From: Zonotrichia leucophrys gambelii | Lineage: Eukaryota > Chordata > Aves > Passeriformes > Passerellidae | DNA: 64,000 nt | Reading direction: 5' to 3' | Assembly (NCBI RefSeq): GCF_028769735.1 | Contig: NC_088178.1 | Span: 1,364,001 to 1,428,000 of the forward strand | Part shown: one piece after another, positions 1 through 11,300 of the stretch | How the letters are laid out: every line of letters begins with the position of its first letter | How positions within the stretch are numbered: position 1 is the first letter of the stretch | Notes under the pieces: generated by a model | Told to the model about the DNA's origin: nothing | Database searches by the model: none | The model's input: only the letters and a program-made list of their open reading frames with translations | Translations under genes and position numbers: made by a program

Positions 1-135
1 GACTGGAGGTATCTCTGAGGTAGGTGAACTGGAAGTGTTTTCAGTGCTTGGGACTATGCTGGAGGAAGCTTCGTGTACATCTACTGATGGTGGACTCACA
101 GCTTCAGGCTGGCTTGTTTCACTTATTTCTGTTGT
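1..135 (-). CDS. SUCO: SUCO internal coding exon, partial at window edge (luminal low-complexity region)
   Basis: Read on the minus strand, a 3' splice site (tttttacag) at 137-136 opens an exon that stays open to the window edge. Its 45 codons start TTEISETSQPEAVSPP, continue through a VDVHEASSS stretch and end near SSSPTSEIPPV. This aligns with the acidic Ser/Thr-rich segment after the signal peptide of human SUCO (LSPPVVETLPTVDLHEESS...SSSSTSEITPIS). SUCO is a SUN-domain glycoprotein of the ER and nuclear envelope, known from work on osteoblast collagen secretion; the SUN domain is encoded further left, outside this window. The exon begins in phase 0, which matches the phase-0 end of exon 2. 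Identification is from remembered family sequence; the region evolves fast, so conservation is moderate. Confidence 0.85.
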
Positions 136-818
136 CTGTAAAAACATTCCAGGTGAATTTACATTTTTCAACACCTGAGGAAGAAAAGCATTCACACAGT
201 AATATCTAACATGGAGTTCTAACAGTGTGGATTTCTGTCAGAAATTCATTTTCTTTCTTCCTAGACCTAGGGGGCATTCTGTGCTACTCTGAGACAGCTG
301 CAATAATCATGTAAAAATATCAACTGCAGCAGGCCTGTGCAACAGCTTCCTCAATGATGCATTTCTACAGAGCCTGCCATGAGAAAAGCAGTTTGAATAT
401 TGCAGCAACCAAAAAGAACAGTTCTATTCACATGTTCCATTACAATAAAATTTACTGGTTTTATCCTACATTTTAGAGAAGGCTTTTAATTTCATCACTC
501 CAATGGAGTTCCAAAATTACTTAAAGCTTCTTCCAGGCTCTAAGTGAAGAAAGAGATAAATCACTTTTCACTTTTGAATGTTTAGTAGTCTTTAGTCTTA
601 TTTATTCTAAGTCTTCAGTTGTCACAAGCACACTCAAAATACTGTTTTGTAACTCTGAAAGAGCATGCAACCACTGGAACAGGTCAGATTAACTCCAGCA
701 GCAAAAGGAAATATTATTGTACAAAAATCTCTTGTCAATACCTACATTACTCTGTCATCTCACTAAACATGAAGGGGTCAGGAAGTTTTAACACATTTAG
801 ACACCCAAACCATGAAAT

Positions 819-889
819 AAATATTCTGAAGTATGTCCTGTGTATGGTATCTTGTAAACTACATACACAGGACATAGTTCAGAATATTT
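819..889. repeat. 28-bp inverted repeat (hairpin) with 15-nt loop
   Basis: The left arm 819-846 and right arm 862-889 are reverse complements over 28 positions with a single G-G mismatch (831 against 877). The loop is 847-861. A related short motif (ATCTTGTAAACTA) recurs just downstream around 930-942. It lies inside a SUCO intron. It could be a recent inverted duplication, a MITE remnant or a foldback RNA. Confidence 0.8.
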
Positions 890-1798
890 GTAAACTAATA
901 GTTTAGATATCTTGTTCTTAGTTCAGATATCTTGTAAACTAAACAAAAATATGTAATCAAATAAATAATCTTTAACAGTTGGTTTGTAACATTTAGCATC
1001 AAGCACTGACTTTACAGTATCAATGGCACAGAGCTGAAACACAACCCTTTTCCCATTTTAACAAAGGAAATGAAAATGACAGAAGCCATGAAGGATCAAA
1101 GCTAAAATGGACTGCTATAATCACCAAGCCTGATCTACATAAAAGACCTCAGAGAAAAGACTTTATGTTTTATTTAGAGACATCCATACCTACAACATCC
1201 AATTTTAATTTATCTTGGAAAGTTTTTAGTCAGTACCTCCAAACACTAAATTACTCATTATTTATGCACATGGGAAATGCAAGGTCTGTTAGCTCACACA
1301 TTTTCTCTTTTACTGGAAACATGAGTCTGACAGCAACCCACTGTACAGGTGAAATGGGAGAGATGGTTCCTATGAACTTTAGATAACCAAAATGAAAGAC
1401 TGAAATCCAAGAAGCATTTGAAGACAGTGAATGAAACAAAAGCCTTGCCTGGTCAGATTTTGTCAAGTCATTGAGCAGCTCTTCCATGGAGTGAGTGCGT
1501 GTGCTGGAGTCCTCAGGCTCCAGGCTGGGAGCAGCCTCTTCCCCCTGGCACAGTGAAGGTGGAACATCAGTGATTCTGCAGCCACTGCAGCTTCCTCTGG
1601 GACACTCACCAGCAAAACATCCACAACTAAGCTGCATTAATCTTCAGAACCACTGCCCACCCGTGTTCCCAATCTCATCTGCACAAAGACTACAGCAAGT
1701 TAAAATGATTCAATTGAATCTTCCCTGAAAAGACCATTTTAGCACTGTTTAATTCAGTTTGTTTGCTAAGGAGAGTTTCTCGTTCTTCTATGACTTCC

Positions 1799-2154
1799 TG
1801 TCACAGACACATTTTATGGAAAATCCTTTCCTTAGGATCTTTTTCCTCCTGAGAAGCTGGGAGGCCTCAGGAACAAAATGTAAACATTGATTATCTGCTG
1901 CTGTGGAATGCAACAGGTGCATCTGTGATTGGTCTCATGTGGTTGTTTCTAATTAATGGCCAATCACAGTCAGCTGGCTTTTGTTATCATTCCTATTCTA
2001 TTCTTAGCTGGCCTTCTGATAAAATCCTTTCTTCTACTCTTTTAGTACAGTTTCACTATAATATATATGATAAAATAATAAATCAGCCTTCTGAAGCATG
2101 GAGGCAGATCCTCATCTCTCCCCTCGTCCTTGTCCTCCTGCAAACACCATCACA
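1799..2154 (+). mobile_element. Solo LTR of an avian endogenous retrovirus (family A, copy 1)
   Basis: The element starts TGTCACAG and ends ATCACA. It is flanked by near-identical 6-bp sequences (ACTTCC at 1793-1798, ATTTCC at 2155-2160), consistent with a target-site duplication that has taken one C-to-T change. A second copy lies at 21600-21968 with the same order of motifs, including AATAAATCAGCC near the 3' part, probably the LTR poly(A) signal. Relative to that copy, this one lacks about 28 bp after AGCTGGCT. No retroviral coding sequence is attached. Confidence 0.85.
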
Positions 2155-4037
2155 ATTTCCCATGTTGACAAACCCTCCCCTATCTCCCTGCTGCCCAAAA
2201 GAGGAGAAAAAGAAAACTCTAAGCTGACTTGCATCAGACAACCACCAGAAAACAACACGTGGCACATTTCAGTTGTAGCAGCCTTATCAGCAGAGCTACA
2301 GTAATTACACAAACCTGCCAGAACCTTGTAAAGCAACCTTTTCTCCTACAGCTAAAAATTCACCATCAAGAGCAGTGAATTCACAAAATAAAAAGTATCA
2401 GCACTTGAGGGGAAAAAAGTTTTAAACCCACCAGACTAAAACTAGCAACAATTTACACTTGCCTTCAAACTTTAAGTTATGACTACAAAATATGCAAGCT
2501 GGTTTTGAGCAATACTTTAAAATACAGCAAGAAATGTGGTAGAATTTACACCCATTTTGTTTTCTAAGGGCTATCTAAAACCCTGTGGCCAAATACTGCA
2601 GGTGCCAGTGCTCAGACCCAAAATGGGCTGCTGTGTACAACACTACATGATATTCATTTGAGAGAATTAAGCATCCACTGAAGTGCAGGAGCTACAAATC
2701 TGAGCTGACAAACCTCAGAGACAACTGAGCAATATTTTCCCCTAAATAACTATTAATTCCCATCCCAGTCCCTAAGATGAAATAGCAGCAATGGCTGAAG
2801 AGACAGCTGATCTAAGGCAAGCTGATCAAGGCTGCAGAGCAGGACAGCTCCAGCAGCCTAATTAGGAGAAACAGACACTTGGTTACCATTTCCCATCCAC
2901 CCAAGAGATCTTTAATGAGTCTAACAGTCTAACATTAGTTTTCACATCCTTGGGTTCAAGTTCAGAAATCTGCTTACCTATGCATCCACATGAACAGAAT
3001 GAAAGGAAGAATGTTGCAGAGTAGGAAATCATTTACCAGTGGTTTTCCAGTCTCAAAGCTTACTTAATCTTTCCAGTATTATTGCATCAGACATTAAATT
3101 CAAGCAGAACTACTTTTTAGGCAGCCTGAGGAACAGGAATGCTATTTGGCTGCACAAGCTGACAAAAAAAAAAATAGAGCTCCCCTAGTTGGTGCAATGC
3201 TTAAGAAACTACAATATTTAAAGGGATTTTTTTATGGCCAGCTAGACTGCTCCACACACATCTTCTGAGTTTATTGTGGCAAAGAAAAGATTTTTTGGAA
3301 TGAGGACTGTGATTAACACTACTACAGATTGCTGGAGGAAATAGGAAAACCAACATATCAATATTACCCATGTTTAGAATAGGACTGATTCTGTAAATAA
3401 ATAAAGAAATGAATGAAATTATCATGATTTTCTGACTCAACAGCTTGGGAATTCACTATGCAATGCAAGATGCAGAAACTTGCCATGAGTTAATCAGGGT
3501 GGGACAATTACACTCAATTAACCTGAAGTGCTGAGTAAAGTAAAAATGAAAGGAACCACAGCTTATTTATTATACTTTTCAGAAACATATTTTAGCCTTC
3601 TTAAGTTTTAATGCAAAGTGATAAATACTGACTTGAACCAATTAATCTTAAATCTTCTCTTCAGGATAACTCTCATCTGTACACTGGTTTTAATACAACA
3701 CAGATGGAAGTGGCCTGGACTTACCCAGTCCATCCATGCCTATGGTGGTTCTATAGAGCCCCACACTTTCCCAGTGCCCACTTAGAATATCTGGCCACCA
3801 AATTAAAAAAAAAATTAAATTTTTTCAGTAGGTTTACTATTCATTCCTTCTCTTGCCCCAAACTATCTACCTGAATTGTTGCATGACTGCAAGAAATGAA
3901 GTAAAGGAGAATAAAAACATGGGAAGATATCACTGCTCAAACAGCTGAGTACATTAAACATTCTGGCCTTGAAGACCCTATGAAGAATGTTAATTTACAA
4001 TTTAATATTGATTCAGAGTGAGTAATTAGCATGATAC

Positions 4038-4146
4038 CTTTTCCTGGACATTTTCATCCTCGCTGGCCAGGGCACAAGCATCACCTGAAGCATACTGCAC
4101 TGCTGATGAGAGAGTGTCTTTACAAAAGACATTCCAAACAGGAAGC
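4038..4146 (-). CDS. SUCO: SUCO exon 2 (first luminal segment after the signal peptide)
   Basis: On the minus strand a long T-run ending in TAG (acceptor at 4148-4147) precedes a 109-nt exon, which ends at a GTATCATG donor starting at 4037. Joined to exon 1 (which ends in TG), it reads W-LPVWNVFCKDTLSSAV, followed by QYASGDACALASEDENVQEK. Human SUCO has LPSWRVCCKESSSASASSYY then SQDDNCALENEDVQFQKK, so the LP-W-V-CK, DxCAL and ED-NVQ landmarks match. It enters in phase 2 and leaves in phase 0, matching its neighbours. The hydrophobic start continues the signal sequence of exon 1; the remainder would lie in the lumen. The donor GTATCA is weaker than consensus. Confidence 0.87.
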
Positions 4147-6390
4147 CTAAAAAAAAAAAAAAAGTGGAAAAGTTTTATTTCAAATGAAATTTTAAAATTC
4201 CCTCAGCATTGTCTTCCTCAATCTTCTTCAGCTGTTCCCATGAGGCATCTAAAAAATAGATGTACAGTTCATGGATACTCATTCATAAAATGCATTTGAG
4301 GATTCACTAGAAGTAGTTTGCAACAGAAAATACCACAAATTTACTACTTCCAAAAGAAAAAAGCATCACAAACCAGATCCTGGAGTGTCACCACATCACA
4401 AAGTGAAAGCTGGCACAAATTAGCTAAGTTACAGCAAGTCAGGAACAAGATGAATCAACACCCTTTGTCACAAAGCAATGAGATATTTTTAGCAATCATT
4501 ATTACTAAGCAAAAACTTAAGTCACAGACTAAAAACCAAAATCTCCTTAATCAGAGTCTACCTGAGGAGGTTTCACACAGTCAACGTCACCTAGCACACT
4601 GAAGAAAATTAGAGAAAATAAGTACACTAAAAAAAAGCCCCAGGCAAAACCTCTCAGGATATTTGTTTGGTACTTTTTCCCAACAGCTTTAGGTGTCAGC
4701 AGAAATGGATTTATTTCTGCAGAAAAGCAGCCATGCCCCTACAAACACTTGTACTAGAAGGCATCTTTTCTTTCTCATCACACATGGTCCCTTCACACCC
4801 TAGGGAGCAGCTGCACAGAGAACCAGCAGGCCTGGAGGCCCAAAGGTTTCCATGCTGATTCCAACCAAGGCCACCAGAACATGGAGCAAATGAAGCTTTT
4901 GTGGAGTCTGCAACAATGCTGCAACAGCAGCCAGCCACCACTTTAAACACAAACATTTTCCATCCAGGAAATGCTGTTTACATAACAATCAGGTGATTGG
5001 GATGACCTCCTGTGAACAAACACAAACATCACCTGCACCCTGAAAACAAGAGCCACCTTCTCCTCACAGGAGAGACAGAAAAATCTGAATGCAGCAACCT
5101 TCTGACAATGGTTTTGAGACATCAAACAGCCTTAACATTAATCACAACAGTAAGATTATTAGTAGGTCATTATTCACTTACACAACTGGGATCACTATTG
5201 CTTAGAATTTCAATTACCAGCTTTCTTCAAACTTGAATTTCAACTTTATTGGGTCTGTGCAGTGTAGACTCCACTAAGAAGGAACCCATGAAACAACAGA
5301 CTACAGACAAGTATTAAAAATTTTTAAGTTTCATGCATATACATATATAAAATAAATATAAATATGTGTATTTTTTCAGTGTCTCTCTCCACAGTGAACA
5401 AGGAACTTGTGGGATCTGACATATCATGGAGATGAGCAATACAAGTGCTCCACCTCTGTCTCAGCCCCAAAGCACCTCAGTCATTTTTCTTTTTGAGGTA
5501 GCATTTTTCCTCTATACTAAATGAGAGCCTTCAAGTCAGGCAGAAGCAGCTGCAGTTAGTAGAAAATAAAGAAGTGAATGGAAGGTATGAAAATAGTAAT
5601 AACCACATATTGTAGCAGGTACAAAGTCTCACATCTCAGTTGAAAATTAGGCATAAGCTTCTCACTCAAATTCCCATCCCATCGTGTAAGTATTGAGTTT
5701 TCCATCAAACCTCTGTCCTACCCTATGCACAGGAGGCTGAGCATGAATGAAATGTTACCAGATTTCTATGCCTTTATTACCTAGCTCTCACTTGGAAAAA
5801 TTAGTTATGCAAATACTTTGAGTCATTTGTATTTCTGAAAAGGGGTTTCAATCATTTCATGGTGAAATTCCCAAGCTCTTAACTCCAGTACATCTCTTTA
5901 GAGATACAAGGACTCCCTGGTACTTCACAAAAATACACCAAAACATGAAATATTACAGAGCATCATCCCACTCCTTCATTACTCAGGCACAGGCATTTGC
6001 TTCCCATTTCACTTCCACTCTGGGGGGCACCTTGGGGGAGCTGCACAGAACAGCAGGGGCAGAAAAGGAAACATTGCAATGGCTGTGAATTAGCATTTCA
6101 AAACACAAGGTCTACCCTCACAAATGCACAAAGAGCACAGAAGGCATGTATTTCTTACCTTCACCTATTGAGAGATTTCATGCAAGAAATCAGGCTTTAT
6201 CAGGTCACAGACACAGATTTTAGAAGAATGCAGGCTGGCAGCTCAGATTTAAGTTACTCTGACATGATCTGTGTCCAATGTCTGTCTGACTTCTTTTCCA
6301 AAATTCTTCTAGGTCTACTCCCCAACTCCAACAAGATGCCTCAAGTCTCCAAAAGCCCTCCAAGCTAGGGAGGGGACTGAGAACTCATTT

Positions 6391-6412
6391 TGTGTGTGTG
6401 TGTGTGTGTGTG
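6391..6412. repeat. (TG)11 dinucleotide microsatellite
   Basis: Twenty-two bases of uninterrupted alternating TG, within SUCO intron 1. Confidence 0.95.
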
Positions 6413-7992
6413 CAAGCACCCACAGGAAAGCCTGATCCCTCCTGCAGCACAGCATGCAGCTCACAGGATGCATCACTCACCACACAGAGCACTCAGAACA
6501 CAGAAATGTGAGACACCAGCCACGCTGGGAGAAGTCAAGTTAACAACCTTATCAACACCACCAGCAGTTGGCTTTTTCCCTCTGACTTCTAACATTTTGC
6601 ATATTAATTCAACAGGCTTCTTTAGGATAGAGCTCACAATAAAAATAACCATGAAAAAAAAACCCAACAAGGAAACCAAGTGGTAATTTACAGAGAGCAA
6701 AACTCCCCTCGAGCTGAAGTGAGCTGCAGTGGAAGCAGAGCAGTTTGTGCACACAATAACGTGTCTGTCCCTGCCCTGGGAGCCAGGAGTGGGCTCTGAG
6801 TGCTGACTCAGAACTGAGCAGACCCAATGCCCCAGTGAGATCAGATCAGTCCCCAGAGACAGCCTCAGGTACAAGGTGCATCTTCAGATGAAGAGATTGT
6901 TCCAAACACTTAACCCACAGCTGCTGACTTACGTGGATACTCAAGTTTTCAATAGTTCCATTTTTGTAAGCATGACTCAAAACACCACCTGCTATTAAAC
7001 CTCATCAAGAACAAAGCAGCTTAAGCATGACTCTTTGTCCTATCATTAATGCAGTTTAAAAGCTATTTTCTCTAATAGCACCACCAACTTTCCAGTTTAA
7101 TGTGCACAAAGCCAAAAGAAAGGCTGCAAGCTCAGACAAAGCAGCAGGGGTGGGTGGGGGAATCTTTGCTCTGCTCAGGGCAGGCTCCCACTGTGGGTGC
7201 CCACTGAAGCAGAAATGGTTGGATGCTTCACTACACTCACTGCTGCACAGATTGCCCGTGCCCTGCTGATGAACGTTCTGCCTTTGGAAAGGAACACACT
7301 GAAATTCTAAAGTGCAGGTGGTTTTGAAATTGCAGTGTAGTTTCATGTGAAAGACCATGCACTTGGCTGAAACTCTTCAAGTGATTGTGCAGAAAACTAC
7401 CAGAGATGGTGAAGCTATGGATAACTGTTCTGACAGGCATAAAAATCAAGTAGAAAATAACTAACTGGTAAGAAAAATTAATCATACAACTCACAGCTAA
7501 AAAAAATTCAAAATATGAAGGTAAGAGGAGTTTTTCCACAGCTTGATCAGAGAGAAAGAGCTTAAGCTTTCCTTTCCAAAGACTGCATACAACAGTGACA
7601 CACACTTCAGTTCAAACACATCTGCCCCCAAAATTATAAATTTCATAGATTCTCCCAAAACAAGACCTATTTCTGGACACTGCAGAGCGAAGCAGTTCAG
7701 AACAGTTTACATTTGGCACCTGCAAGCCAGAGGAATCTGAAGCAAAGGGAAAAGAAAAGGAATTTATCACCAGTGCAGCAATTCCAAGCCCTCCCTGGGA
7801 CAGATGCCACAGTGCAGCTGTGAGGGGAAAGAAGATGTCACTGTCCCTGCCAGGGGACAATTCCATACTCAAAACACTCACAGATCATTGCAGAGGAGGG
7901 GTTGGAGCCAGCAGAGCAGGCTGTGTTTGCTGAACATCACCTTCATTACAGAGTAAGTGAGTTCAGATTAACAAGCCTGAAATTATAAAAAC

Positions 7993-8373
7993 AAGGGAAG
8001 GGAAGGGAAGGGAAGGGAAGGGAAAGGGAAGGGAAGGGAAGGGAAGGGAAGGGAAGGGAAGGGAAGGGAAGGGAAGGGAAGGGAAGGGAAGGGAAGGGAA
8101 GGGAAGGGAAGGGAAGGGAAGGGAAGGGAAGGGAAGGAAGGGAAGGGAAGGGAAGGGAAGGGAAGGGAAGGGAAGGGAAGGGAAGGGAGGAAGGGAAGGG
8201 AAGGGAAGGGAAGGAAGGGAAGGGAAGGGAAGGGAAGGGAGAGGGAAGGGAAGGAAGGGAAGGGAAGGGAAGGAAGGGAAGGGAAGGGAAGGGAAGGGAA
8301 GGGAAGGGAAGGGAAGGGAAGGGAAGGGAAGGAAGGGAAGGGAAGGGAAGGGAAGGGAAGGGAAGGGAAGGGG
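7993..8373. repeat. GGGAA polypurine microsatellite, about 380 bp
   Basis: About 75 units of GGGAA run almost without interruption, with a few GGAA or GGGA slippage variants and one GAGA interruption near 8239-8242. Every base on the plus strand is a purine, so the SUCO transcript (minus strand) carries a pure pyrimidine TTCCC run. Long reading frames across it (PFPSL repeats) are artefacts of the repeat. Confidence 0.97.
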
Positions 8374-11300
8374 CAAAACCAAACACCTTTAGCTGTGAGC
8401 AAGTCCTGCAGGGCTGGGAGTGCTGACTGACAAAGGGAAAAGGCTCTGCAGGAATGAGGGGCTCAGCACAGCCACAAGCAAGCTCTGCAGTCAGCAGCAA
8501 CCTGCCAGGCAGCACAGGGCAAACAGGGAACCTCCTCTTTCCCCAGCAACTTCATGGGATCAATCTTTCCCTCCCAACACCTCAGCCAGGAGCACTTGGA
8601 TTTGAGAGCCTGCAGAACAAAGGAAATGCCATGGAAAATGAAGAGCAGGACATTATTTCAAGCAGCCACAGGAGAAAAGCCACCTGCAAGACACTGAACC
8701 TCCCCAGACACAACACTCATTTCTGCAGGTGAAGTGGAAACACAGCTTGATAAATGCAGAGAAGAACCATTAATCTTCTTCAATACAAATAAGAAAACCC
8801 TAACAAAGAAAACAACACCATTCATTTAGAAGCCATTTATTACCACAGAAGAGCAGCATGTGTTACTAAGATAATTTTGAAAGTTAGGATGGATCTGTAA
8901 GGGAGGAAAAAGCTGCAAAATAAAAGTACAGATCTAGACTAAGCATCACTGGGATCACCTCATTTCCTACCACTAACTAGATTCACATGCTCAAAAAAAA
9001 ACCCCAAGACCAAAATAGCTGAAATTGGAGCTTTTTTTGCAAATCCTTTACCAATCTGTGGTATTTTGCAATTAAGTTTTTAATAGCTTGCCCACACTTT
9101 GCAAAGAATGTGCTCTCCATACAGTTATTTCACTTATTCAGAGGAGCTGAGCACAAAGATTCTTCTGACCATACTGAATTTCACAGCTGCATACAATGAG
9201 ATTCCAACCTTTGGTTTCAAATAGGGCTTTCAGCATTTTAAATACTGAAAGCATTTAAATCATCAGCATGCACAGCTTGCAAAAGGAGGTTCCAGGAGCA
9301 GCAGATCCTTTATCAGACTGAACTGATTTACTGCATCCCCCCTTGAGCCACACAGGAATCTGCACCCTCTGCTCTGCTCTGGAGATTATGGAGACATTCC
9401 AGTAAGTCCTGAGGGGGGAACAAAGTCAGCTCTGAGCCAAGGAATGCTCAGATAGCCAACCCAAGAAGACACAGTGCAACACAATATTTGCTTTTGACTG
9501 CCCACTGTTCTCCCAGGTTAAACAACAGAAGCCAACTTCATTCCTTGCTCCAAGGGTTACTCCCATTCTCTCCTGGGAGAGGTAACAGCACCTCCACAGA
9601 CTCTGCTCCAGTGTAACACTGACACAAAGCTCCTCTTCCTCAAAAGGAGCATCCAGGTGCCCTACTTGAGGCACTGAAAGCAGGGCAGATGTCACAACCC
9701 CCTCTGGAAGCACCCAGAGGAACAGGCAGTTCCTGGTGTTTCTCTGGAACACACTTCTGCAATACTGAAGGAGGATTACAGAAGCTCCCTGCATTCTCAA
9801 ACTCTAGTTATTTTCTGTGATGCAAGAGTTTGGGGAAGAGCACCCACTCCAGAAAAAAAAAAAAAAACCACAAAAAAACCATGATGGGAACCACAGACAT
9901 GTATCCCAGATATCCTATCCCAGACATGTAGGATGTATTTTTAATGGGCTTCTTATCTGTAAGGGATTTCAGCATTATCTTGATTGCCATTTCAACACCC
10001 AGCCAAGCCAAGTCATTGCCATTCCTTTGTGCACCTGAGCTGATTTTTGAACTGTCAGAACCTTTTGCTAATATTCCAATCCAGTTTGTCATTCGTGGGA
10101 CCAGTCTGTTACACCAGTTATTTCCAGTAAGAATTAAGGAACCTTTCAGATTTACAGTTCTAGGTTAACCTGGTTTTGGCTAAAATTTTCATGCACATCC
10201 CCTCCAGAGTGAACTTTAAAAGACACTGCATGTCCTCTCCTTGAAAAAGGCACAGAAATTCCCAAAAGCTGGATCACTAATAAAAACTAAAGACAAGAAA
10301 AAAACATCTCTGTACAAGACACAGCAAGAACATCAAAGTGAAAAAGAGCTAACAGCAGCTCAGAGAAAGACATTGCAGCAAGAGTTCAAATGAAGTGCTC
10401 AAGGCAGACATTGCACTGCAACAGGCAAGGTCTCCTTCCCCAGCACAGACACCTCAGTACACCATTTGCATAACAAACAAACTAACTTGAAGTTTCTAGG
10501 ACAAATCTTTCAGAAGATACTGCATGAAAGCAGTTCACCGATTTTCAAATCATTTTAAAAGGCAAAATATTCAATAATTGATTGAGCCAAGCCCTTGAGC
10601 CCCTGCTGGCATGTACAACCTTCACTGGGCACATCTGATTTTCATTTGTAGGAGTCCAAGAGCTCCAGGGCAGCTTTTGTCCCAACCTTAACCACAGAGC
10701 AAAGACCCTTCCCAACAGGATACTCCATACCTAGGAACACACCTTCCACTCTGAAATCAGATCCTGCAACAACAGTTCTGATTGTATCAGTGCTCAAATA
10801 ATTTCATTTCTTCCTGCTATAAAATGCACACACTCGGTGTTTGTTTTAGTATCAGCCTTTTGAAAAGATTTAAGTACTCAAGAGGAGAATCAGCAGATAA
10901 AATTCTGAATTTCTGCAGAAGTTACTTGTGCAGTCCTATCCAGATCATGAGGGCAGTCATGAAAAAAAAAAACAAAAATAGGATTTCAGTGGTAAGGGGC
11001 ACATGAATGAGGCACTGGAACACAGAGCTCTCACTCACACCTGTGTGCTATTAACAGAGGAGAGCTCTAGGTGTGAGCCACCAGTCAGGAATGAGGCAAA
11101 TGAAGGCTCAATCAGCAAAAGCCCCATGTGAGACCCCTGGTGTGGTTTGCACAGCTCTCACTGTGAGCAGCAGCAGCACACACTGAACCTGCTGGTGCTG
11201 CCACAGCTCAGATAGGACTGAAAATGCAAAGCCAAACCAGAAATATCTACCATTAAAACCCACACATAATAAAACCCAGTATCCTGTACCTGGTAACCCA

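Larger units (their letters stand above)
136..4037 (-). other. SUCO: SUCO intronic region between exon 2 and the partial exon
   Basis: AT-rich intron sequence on the SUCO sense strand. It holds a solo LTR (1799-2154), a long hairpin (819-889) and a weak in-frame exon candidate (1452-1625). Human SUCO has about 38 residues between the segments encoded by the two flanking exons (around DEREGPINAESL), so one more small exon is expected here. I looked for it among splice-site pairs and did not find a convincing counterpart. Confidence 0.6.

Noticed and set aside
530..570. Possible SUCO exon after a strong TTTCTTCACTTAG acceptor on the minus strand
   Set aside because: The frame SLEEALSNFGTPLE runs into TGA with no usable phase-compatible donor.
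3720..3805. Possible SUCO exon before a GTAAGTCC donor on the minus strand
   Set aside because: The required phase-0 frame has an immediate stop (ATA TTC TAA), and the open alternative frame bears no resemblance to SUCO.
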